Below are positions 7,120-12,398 of a stretch of DNA of 23,217 nt, one piece after another. Position numbers and translations under genes: made by a program. How positions within the stretch are numbered: the first letter of the stretch is position 1; the number at the start of each line of letters is the position of its first letter. Source of the stretch: Natrinema soli (GTDB taxonomy: Archaea > Halobacteriota > Halobacteria > Halobacteriales > Natrialbaceae); NCBI RefSeq assembly GCF_028618695.1, contig NZ_JAQIVI010000302.1, forward strand, positions 1 through 23,217, given 5' to 3'. The notes beneath the pieces are model-generated. The model did not search any database and was not told the origin of the DNA. It worked only from the letters and a program-made list of their open reading frames with translations.

Positions 7120-8055
7120 ATGAACAGTACTCGCGAGGCGATTCTGGACTGTCTCGGGACGCTTCCCGACCGTCCCGATCCGGCCGTCGAGACCGTCTCG
7201 AGTACGGCCGCCGACGGGTTCGAGCGCCGACTCCTCGAGTACGACGTCGAACCGGGAGAGCGAATTCGGGCGTATCTGCTCGTCCCCGACGGCGGCAGTG
7301 GCGAGCGACCCGGTGTTCTCGCGGTCCATCCCCATGCCGGCGAGTTCGCCATCGGCAAGTCCGATCCCGCCGGTCTGAGCGACACTACGGACTACAATTA
7401 CGGCGTCGAACTCTGTCGGCGCGGTCACGTCGTCTGCTGTCCGGACCTCCGCTGCTTCGAGGACCGACGCCCGTCCGAGCGCGAGCGTGCGTCCGGCACG
7501 GCTCCGTCAGGTGCCGACTACGAGAAATTCGTCGCGATGGATTCCCTGCTCCGTGGCTCATCCCTGCAGGCGAAGTATCTCTCGGATCTCGTCGTCGCGC
7601 TCGACGTCCTCGAGGACCACGACCTGATCGATTCCGATGCCCTGGGCGTGCTCGGCCATTCGCTGGGCGGCCAGGAGGCAGCCTGGCTGTCGTGGTTCGA
7701 CGACCGAGTCGCCGCCGCGGTCGTCTCCAGCGGCGTGGCCCGACTCGCCGCCGTTCAGCGCGAACGGATCACCCACAACTTCGCGCTGTACGTCCCCGAC
7801 CTGTTGACGGTCGGCGATATGGATGACGTGCTGGCCGACGTTGCTCCGACGCCGCTGCTGGTGACCCACGGCACCGACGACCGGATTTTCCCGCCCGACT
7901 CCGTCCGTTCCCTCGCCGACGTCGTCTCGGAGAGCTACGCCGCCGCCGGCGCTCCGACGCGGTTCGAGACGCTGTTTTTCAATGGCGGCCACGAGTTCCC
8001 CGCCGACGTTCGCTCGAGCGCCTACGACTGGCTGGACCGCTGGCTCGAGCCCTGA
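7120..8055 (+). CDS. Alpha/beta hydrolase, dienelactone-hydrolase/acetyl-esterase type
   Basis: The protein has 311 residues. The catalytic triad of an alpha/beta hydrolase is visible: nucleophile Ser181 in GHSLGG, an acid at Asp253 or Asp254 in THGTDDRIFP, and His291 in GGHEF. An early PGVLAVHPHAG segment should form the oxyanion-hole strand. This arrangement is common to dienelactone hydrolases and acetyl-xylan-esterase-like enzymes, which cleave ester or lactone bonds; the substrate is unknown. No signal peptide is seen, so it is probably cytoplasmic. ATG 7120 is preferred to GTG 7096, because cttatgtgat near 7091-7100 is then at TATA distance. The gene is monocistronic; 40-odd bases downstream a broken small gene begins. 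Confidence 0.88.
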   Translation: MNSTREAILDCLGTLPDRPDPAVETVSSTAADGFERRLLEYDVEPGERIRAYLLVPDGGSGERPGVLAVHPHAGEFAIGKSDPAGLSDTTDYNYGVELCRRGHVVCCPDLRCFEDRRPSERERASGTAPSGADYEKFVAMDSLLRGSSLQAKYLSDLVVALDVLEDHDLIDSDALGVLGHSLGGQEAAWLSWFDDRVAAAVVSSGVARLAAVQRERITHNFALYVPDLLTVGDMDDVLADVAPTPLLVTHGTDDRIFPPDSVRSLADVVSESYAAAGAPTRFETLFFNGGHEFPADVRSSAYDWLDRWLEP

Positions 8056-8102
8056 TACCGCGCTCTCACACTCACGCCGCTCTCGAGTGTACCAGGGAGT
8101 AA

Positions 8103-8264
8103 CGACCCGGAATTCAAGCGACTGTCCGAACAGGGGAGGGGAAGTATCGTCTCAACGAACATCCGTGGTACGAAACGGGATCGATCGCGACGTTTGTGGT
8201 ATACGCGGCATTGGGAATCGGGTTCATCTGGCTCCCCGTCTGGACCGGCGTAACCCTGATCTGA
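8103..8264 (+). pseudogene. Remnant of a small membrane protein, no start codon
   Basis: An open stretch of 53 codons follows an in-frame TAA at 8100-8102 and ends at TGA 8264. It has no usable start codon before its conserved-looking part. It encodes GKYRLNEHPWYETGSIA, then a clear transmembrane helix (FVVYAALGIGFIWLPVW), then TGVTLI and the stop. This composition is unlike the Arg-rich shadow frames of the region, so it is likely the end of a small one-helix membrane protein whose 5' part is lost or frame-shifted. I do not recognise the family. A longer overlapping frame (start before 8100, end 8284) reads as non-coding. Confidence 0.45.
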
Positions 8265-8563
8265 GCGCGAGCAGTTCTATGTAGCGATCTCACGTCGTAC
8301 CCCCAATATCCGCGCGTTTTCTATCACGTCCGGCCTGACGAACAGATGCATCGAGCTCACAGAAACGGGTCATCGTCTCCCGGAGTTGACGTTCGGAAAG
8401 ACTCGCGACGCTCGCGGGAACGGGGACAGCTCGGTTTCAGTCGAGTGCGAAAGCTACTCGAATCGAAATCGGATAGAATCGGGAGACCACCCCCCGGCAT
8501 TTGGATCACGCTCTGTACGTTCCTGATACTCGTTCGTCGTCCGATCTAACGGAACAATTCACC
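8265..8563. other. Intergenic stretch holding a tRNA-Phe fragment
   Basis: Apart from the tRNA-Phe-like fragment at 8421-8448, no gene or strong hairpin is seen in these 299 bp. An open frame from 8346 to 8549 is Arg/Ser-rich and runs through the tRNA fragment, so I do not call it. Confidence 0.45.
8421..8448 (-). repeat. tRNA-Phe anticodon-arm fragment
   Basis: Plus-strand bases 8421-8433 (cggggacagctcg) and 8436-8448 (ttcagtcgagtgc) are exact matches to bases 10374-10398 of the tRNA-Phe gene, in the same orientation. Between them there is one substitution and one deleted base. The fragment covers the anticodon arm and variable region, without acceptor or T arm. It lies 143 bp beyond the 3' end of the ATPase pseudogene, on the side opposite to the tRNA-Phe gene. 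Confidence 0.75.
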
Positions 8564-9964
8564 TCACTCGGCGTCTGCACTCGGCACGATGTCGCAGGGC
8601 GTGAAGAGTGAAACGTCGTCACGGTTCGCAGCCGTCTGCTGCAAATCGTCGGAAAAACCGGAGCGACAGAAACAACAATAGTGCTCCTCGCGGTCGGTTC
8701 CGTTGGGGGGAGTCCACCGAACCCGTGACACAGTCCGTTCGAGGTCAGCCAGATCCCCCTCGGTCATCTCTCTACTGGTGTACTTGCATTCACCCGCCAC
8801 GAGCGTTCCGTCACTTGCAAGCCCGACGACATCGAGTTCGTGCTGCTGGTGCCACCAATAGCCGATCCCCTGATACGTGTTGGGAATCAGCGATGGGAGT
8901 GCGTTCTGGCAGACCTGCTCGAACATCGTCCCCATGTAGTCCGTAACAGTTGGCTCGATCAACTGCTCGTAGGCGTCCTCACCGAGCTGGGCGAGTTTTC
9001 CTTGCTGGCCGTAGACGTAGCGGAACCAGAACCGGAACAGGGGCTCTTTCAGCCGGTAGCGACTCTTTCGGGTCGCGTTCGGGTTCGCGGTCACTGGAAT
9101 ATCGCGTTCAACGAGTCGGAGCCGTCGGAGCTTCGAGAGATACGAACCAAGCGCGTTTGAGTCAGTGCCGGCGAAGTCAGCGATCTCGTTTGCTGCACGC
9201 TTGCCGGTCGCAATCGCCCGGAGGATCGTGTAGTACGTCTGCGGTTCACGAATCCCGAACTCCGTTCGCAACAGGAACTCAGGTTCGTTGTGGAGGACGC
9301 CGTGTTCCGAAAGAACGTGCGACTGGATGTTCTCGGCGAGCGAACGAGACGGAGTAAGTGCCTGGAGATAGTACGGCGTTCCCCCGAAGACACCCCAGGT
9401 CTGGATGACCGTATCTGGATCGTCGTCGGGATAGAACTGCTGTGCATCCATCAAGTCGAGCGGCGGGAGGTCGATCGTCGCGGTCCGGCGGCCGTACAGT
9501 GGGCTACCGCCGCTGAGGACTTTGTCTTCCATGATACTGATCGACGAGCCGACCAGCACCAGCGTCATACTCGTCTCTTCGAGGTGCATATCCCAAACGC
9601 GCTGGATCTTCGAGGGGAGCGCGTCGTCCGACTCGGCGAGATAGGGGAACTCGTCGAGGACGACCACCGCTTCCTCTCGACCCAGTGCCCGGAGTAAGGC
9701 TTCCCAGTCACGCTGTATGTCGTCCAAGATCGGAAACGTCTCGCTGGCAGTGTCGACGAAATTCGCAAGTTGTACGTTAGACGTCTCTTCCGCTGCCTGC
9801 CAGTAGACAGCATCCTGGCGGCCGCGAATCGCTTCACGGACGAGCGCACTCTTGCCGAGTCGTCAACGCCCGTAGATCACAACCAGTTCTGCGGTATCGT
9901 TCTCGAACCGCGATTTCAGCAGATCGAGTTCGTCGACGCGGTCGACGAAACGCGGAGGAGTCAT
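8564..9964 (-). pseudogene. Archaeal ATPase (ATPase_2) with DUF234 C-terminus, in-frame stop in the P-loop
   Basis: The reading frame has 466 sense-plus-stop codons from ATG 9964. It encodes MTPPRFVDRVDELDLLKSRF, the usual start of archaeal ATPase_2 proteins, then VIYGR-stop-RLGKSALV. The Walker A motif of this family reads GRRRLGKS, so TGA at 9863-9865 (codon 34) replaces an Arg codon, most simply CGA. The rest is intact: Walker B VVVLDEFPYL (Asp104-Glu105), GSSISIMED, SPLYGRR, a winged-helix region, FRFWFRYVY, and a DUF234 end with ELDVVG...GECKYTS, which looks like a PD-(D/E)XK nuclease-type core. Restart at Met80 (9727) would lack the P-loop. The gene is flanked by tRNA-Phe fragments. The role is unknown; relatives occur in many copies in archaeal genomes. 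Confidence 0.88.
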
Positions 9965-10169
9965 ACCCCCAGTTCCGCTCCGACGGCGATAATGCTTCCG
10001 GTTATCTAAATCTCGATTTTACTAATCTTGTTTTTACTATTTTCGCGCTTCGTCGGTCCCTTCCCAATCGACGCCGAGTCGATACTGTAGCCTGTTATCT
10101 CGGTGATAGACAGGTCTAAAATTGCGGAGAATAGAGCAACTGCTCGCAGACACTTGCATAGAGAGTATG
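9965..10169. other. AT-rich intergenic stretch upstream of the ATPase pseudogene
   Basis: This stretch is notably AT-rich for the window, especially 9988-10040 (gttatctaaatctcgatttt and following). The minus strand offers a TATA-like gcattat about 25-31 bp before ATG 9964. The composition suggests acquired DNA. An open frame on the minus strand (10006-10242) runs into the tRNA-Phe copy and is not called. Confidence 0.5.
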
Positions 10170-10352
10170 ATGCCGCCTCCCGGATTTGAACCGAAACCAG
10201 ACGTGCTCGTGGATCGAGAGAGCTACGCTCTCTCGTCATCACGGAAGACGCGAAGCGTCTTCCGATCGACTTCGCTACGCGCGACTGGTAGGGTTCAGAA
10301 TCCGCTCGGCGCCGTTTCTGCGTCTCCTCACTTCGTTCGTCGCCGCAGAATA
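10170..10352 (-). repeat. tRNA-Phe 3'-flank composite repeat with duplicated tRNA 3' end
   Basis: Read from the tRNA (right to left), first comes a stem-loop with perfect 7-bp arms, 10344-10350 and 10316-10322, whose loop holds gaacgaagtga (10328-10338, minus strand). Next is an inverted T-arm copy at 10292-10304 running into GAACCCT (10290-10296). A second outer stem, 10196-10200 with 10285-10289, encloses two perfect 9-bp hairpins (10215-10235 and 10243-10263). Last is TTCGGTTC (10188-10195) opening a copy of the tRNA 3' end; the 24 bases 10170-10193 equal 10352-10375. The order and boundary words match the tRNA-His and tRNA-Val loci. Confidence 0.85.
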
Positions 10353-10426
10353 TGCCGCCTCCCGGATTTGAACCGGGGACAGCTCGATCTTCAGTCGAGT
10401 GCTCTCCCAGTCTGAGCTAAGGCGGC
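10353..10426 (-). tRNA. tRNA-Phe (anticodon GAA)
   Basis: A complete cloverleaf is visible on the minus strand: acceptor GCCGCCT paired with AGGCGGC, anticodon stem CTCGA/TCGAG around loop CTGAAGA (anticodon GAA), T arm CCCGG-TTCAAAT-CCGGG, and discriminator A73 at 10353. CCA is not encoded and there is no intron. Fragments of this gene are found at 10170-10193 (3' end) and at 8421-8448 (anticodon arm). Confidence 0.96.
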
Positions 10427-10448
10427 CTACCTCACTCTCCGGCCAAGG

Positions 10449-10457
10449 TATAAAAAA
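10449..10457 (-). promoter_or_regulatory. TATA box of tRNA-Phe
   Basis: The minus strand reads ttttttata followed by cc, 23-31 bp upstream of the tRNA 5' end at 10426. It is the strongest TATA-like element in the window. Confidence 0.75.
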
Positions 10458-10594
10458 GGATTTCGAATCAGGATCGGCGTTCCGCCTCGCTTACAGGAGA
10501 CGGAAGCGTGATCCGGCGACTCGAGTAAGTCACCGAAAAACGAGTAACGGAGACAATACGGGCACATCTATGCGTGATTACCCGCTGTCTGTTG

Positions 10595-10635
10595 GAATAT
10601 CGGATATTCAAGACACCCTTTTCCCCACCGGTGGG
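10595..10635. promoter_or_regulatory. Two palindromes before the DUF7344 regulator gene, candidate operators
   Basis: GAATAT-CGG-ATATTC is a perfect inverted repeat at 10595-10609. CCCACCGGTGGG at 10624-10635 is a perfect 12-bp palindrome that ends 12 bp before ATG 10648, at or just after the expected transcription start. A weak T-rich promoter element (cccttttcc, about 10617-10625) lies between or overlaps them. They fit autoregulation by the winged-helix product, which is an inference. Confidence 0.5.
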
Positions 10636-10647
10636 TAATATCTTGTT

Positions 10648-11094
10648 ATGGAAGCCCTTACCTCGAGTCAAGCGGAACGGGAGCTCTCCGCGGACACCAT
10701 CCTCGAGCTGCTGGCAAACCGTCGGCGGCGATACCTGCTGTACGCGCTGCGGGGGCAAGAGGATCCGATCGAACTCTCGACGCTGGCCGAGACGGTGGCG
10801 GGGTGGGAACACGACGTCCCGCCGGACGAGGTCGCGAAAAACGAGTACAAGAGCGTCTACGTCTCGTCGGTCCAGTGTCACGTCCCGAAACTCGACGATG
10901 CGGGCGTCGTCGATCACGATGAGGACAATCACACCGTCGTCCTCGCGGATAACTTCAATCAGCTCGAGCCCTACCTCCGGATCGTCGTCAAAGACGAACC
11001 GGAGAACTCGACGCTACACGCCGCTCTCCAGACCGAGTCGGGCGACGGGCTGCTCGGCCAGATCCGGGAGAACGTCGCCCGACTCAAACAGTAA
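10648..11094 (+). CDS. DUF7344-type winged-helix regulator
   Basis: The protein has 148 residues. It opens with SADTILELLANRRRRYLLYAL, the N-terminal helix of the haloarchaeal DUF7344 winged-helix family. A helix-turn-helix core follows (IELSTLAETVAGWE, then EYKSVYVSSVQCHVPKLDDAGVV) and a wing (DHDEDNHTVVLADN). The family is placed among archaeal ArsR/MarR-like transcription regulators by fold; its targets and ligand are unknown. No membrane segment is seen. The start ATG 10648 fits the family's first residues. Two palindromes just upstream may be its own binding sites. It is a single gene, divergent from tRNA-Phe; the next feature downstream is the tRNA-Val repeat array. Confidence 0.85.
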   Translation: MEALTSSQAERELSADTILELLANRRRRYLLYALRGQEDPIELSTLAETVAGWEHDVPPDEVAKNEYKSVYVSSVQCHVPKLDDAGVVDHDEDNHTVVLADNFNQLEPYLRIVVKDEPENSTLHAALQTESGDGLLGQIRENVARLKQ

Positions 11095-11289
11095 CGACCG
11101 CGGCGCGTGTTGTGCCGTTTGGTCCATCGTTCAGGTGGCCGACTCGAGGTCGCATCGACCGCGTTCTCAGGGCGCGGACTCGCTCATCGATCTTCTGCTC
11201 GTCTCTACCGGTGCTCGAGCGCATCCCAGCGGGTTCGAGTCGCTATCCGAAACGGGCCTCACCGCTCACGGCTATTCGCGTGATAACTG
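11095..11289. other. Intergenic stretch, nothing recognised
   Basis: No gene, strong hairpin or repeat is seen between the regulator gene and the first tRNA-Val copy at 11290. Overlapping open frames here are Arg/Ser-rich shadows. Confidence 0.4.
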
Positions 11290-11523
11290 TGGGATCGGGC
11301 GGGTTCGAACCATCTGAACTTCGCTCACTACCGTTCGCTCGTTCCGTAGTTCGGACCACCCTCGCATACATGTCTCTGGCTCACTGTCGTTTGCCAGAGA
11401 AATGGGCTCGGGCGGGTTCGAACCGAAGCAAGACGGTCGCTCACTTCGTTCGCGCTGCGACTTGCAGGGTTCGAACCGCCCTCGCATACATTTCTGTAAC
11501 TCACTGCGTTCGTTCCAGAAATG
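11290..11523 (-). repeat. Tandem tRNA-Val 3'-flank repeats, two units
   Basis: Read from the tRNA (right to left), unit 1 starts with a stem-loop with 8-bp arms, 11516-11523 and 11489-11496, overlapping the tRNA discriminator; its loop holds gaacgcagtga. Next come an inverted T-arm copy with GAACCCT (11466-11472), a stem 11428-11432/11461-11465 with loop gaacgaagtga (11441-11451), and TTCGGTTC (11420-11427) opening a direct tRNA 3' copy at 11403-11424. Unit 2 repeats the pattern: stem-loop 11373-11380/11393-11400, an inverted and more decayed T-arm copy, and a third tRNA 3' copy at 11290-11312 with one mismatch. Bases 11398-11424 equal 11517-11543 exactly, a period of 119 bp. Confidence 0.88.
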
Positions 11524-11595
11524 GGCTCGGGCGGGTTCGAACCACCGATCTCGGCCTTGTAAAGGCCGCGTCATAACCAGCTAGACTACGAGCCC
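11522..11595 (-). tRNA. tRNA-Val (anticodon TAC)
   Basis: A complete cloverleaf is visible on the minus strand: acceptor GGGCTCG paired with CGAGCCC, anticodon stem CGGCC/GGCCG around loop TTTACAA (anticodon TAC), T arm with GGTTCGAACC, and discriminator A73 at 11522. CCA is not encoded and there is no intron. Two partial copies of its 3' end follow in tandem. Confidence 0.96.
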
Positions 11596-11620
11596 GCATC
11601 CGGGACGAGTAGCCCCGTCC

Positions 11621-11636
11621 GAATAACCTTTACTCT
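11621..11636. promoter_or_regulatory. Overlapping divergent TATA elements for tRNA-Val and the DUF192 gene
   Basis: On the minus strand aaggttattc (11621-11630) lies 26-35 bp before the tRNA-Val 5' end. On the plus strand ctttactct (11628-11636) lies 22-30 bp before ATG 11658. The two elements overlap, so the 62-bp gap between the genes seems to hold two back-to-back promoters. Confidence 0.5.
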
Positions 11637-11657
11637 CTCGCGTTGCAGCTATCATAC

Positions 11658-12365
11658 ATGGCACTCGAGCGTGTATGGAAAGGGCTTCTCGTCGTCGCCG
11701 TCGTCGCAGCTGTTGGCATCGTCCTCGTGCAGACTGGCCTCGTCTCCGTCCCCTGGGGCCCCGACGAGGGCAAGGTTCGGATCCTCGACGACGGATCCGA
11801 CGACGACTCGACCGCTGACGCGGATCCCGGCTCGGACAACGAAGCTGCTGCCGACGGTGAGGGGACGAATGGGAGCGATGGCGACGCTGAACGCGAATCC
11901 AAAGCCGTCGTCGATGTCGAAATCGCAGACGATAGGCAAGAACGCCACACCGGATTGAGCGATCACGAGTCCCTCGAGTCGGGTAACGGAATGTTGTTCA
12001 TCCACAATCAGGAGCAGGATCTGACCTACGTGATGCGCGAGATGGACTTCGACATCGATATTATCTTCATCAACGCCGATCGAGAGATTACGACGATTCA
12101 CCACGCTCGCGCGCCCGGCCCTGACGAGGACGGCAACGATCTCCAGTACTCCGGGCGCGGGAAGTGGGTCCTCGAAGTGCCCCGCGGCTACGCGAACGAG
12201 ACGGGTATCGAAGTCGGCGACGAAGTCGAAATCGACCTCGAGTCCAACCAGACGACCGTTACCAGTGCCGGGTCCGAGTCGCTCGAGCGCGTCGCCGCGA
12301 CCGTCGATCGCGAGCCGACCACGCCAGCAGCGGTCGACATCAGCCGTATTTCGGCTCGTCGGTAA
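11658..12365 (+). CDS. Membrane-anchored DUF192 family protein
   Basis: The protein has 235 residues. One N-terminal membrane helix (about residues 9-27, LLVVAVVAAVGIVLVQTGLV) is followed by a long acidic linker (about 44-80, DDGSDDDSTADADPGSDNE) and the DUF192 domain (about 85-195). The domain shows RHTGLSDHESLESGNGMLFI, TYVMREMDFDIDIIFINADREI and KWVLEVPRGYANETGIEVGD, all in the family order. DUF192 function is unknown. The domain is probably held on the outer face of the membrane, with the linker typical of haloarchaeal surface proteins. ATG 11658 gives a good signal-anchor and TATA distance; an in-frame TTG five codons upstream is less likely. It is divergent from tRNA-Val, and the ABC exporter starts 33 bp downstream with its own promoter. 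Confidence 0.9.
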   Translation: MALERVWKGLLVVAVVAAVGIVLVQTGLVSVPWGPDEGKVRILDDGSDDDSTADADPGSDNEAAADGEGTNGSDGDAERESKAVVDVEIADDRQERHTGLSDHESLESGNGMLFIHNQEQDLTYVMREMDFDIDIIFINADREITTIHHARAPGPDEDGNDLQYSGRGKWVLEVPRGYANETGIEVGDEVEIDLESNQTTVTSAGSESLERVAATVDREPTTPAAVDISRISARR

Positions 12366-12374
12366 TTCTTATAG
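12366..12374 (+). promoter_or_regulatory. TATA-like box for the ABC exporter gene
   Basis: The sequence ttcttatag lies 25-33 bp before ATG 12399, directly after the stop codon of the DUF192 gene. This suggests a leaderless start of its own rather than simple co-transcription. Confidence 0.6.
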
Positions 12375-12398
12375 CCGGCGGACCCCGAGTCCCGTTCA

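Noticed and set aside
8346..8549. Small open frame across the tRNA-Phe fragment
   Set aside because: Arg/Ser-rich composition, no promoter-like element at leaderless distance that convinces, and overlap with tRNA-derived sequence.
9863..9865. TGA read as selenocysteine or another recoded residue in the ATPase
   Set aside because: The position is a conserved Arg of the P-loop, not a redox site, and haloarchaea are not known to use selenocysteine; a nonsense change is simpler.
10006..10242. Minus-strand open frame of 78 codons upstream of the ATPase
   Set aside because: It begins inside the hairpins of the tRNA-Phe repeat and runs through the duplicated tRNA end into AT-rich DNA; the product shows no domain or conserved pattern.
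1434..11595. Classical integrative elements bounded by attL/attR at each tRNA
   Set aside because: No integrase gene is visible, the copies are only 100-180 bp apart at all three loci, and the gaps are filled by conserved hairpins; attachment scars alone do not explain the shared structure. An old insertion remains possible only at tRNA-Phe.
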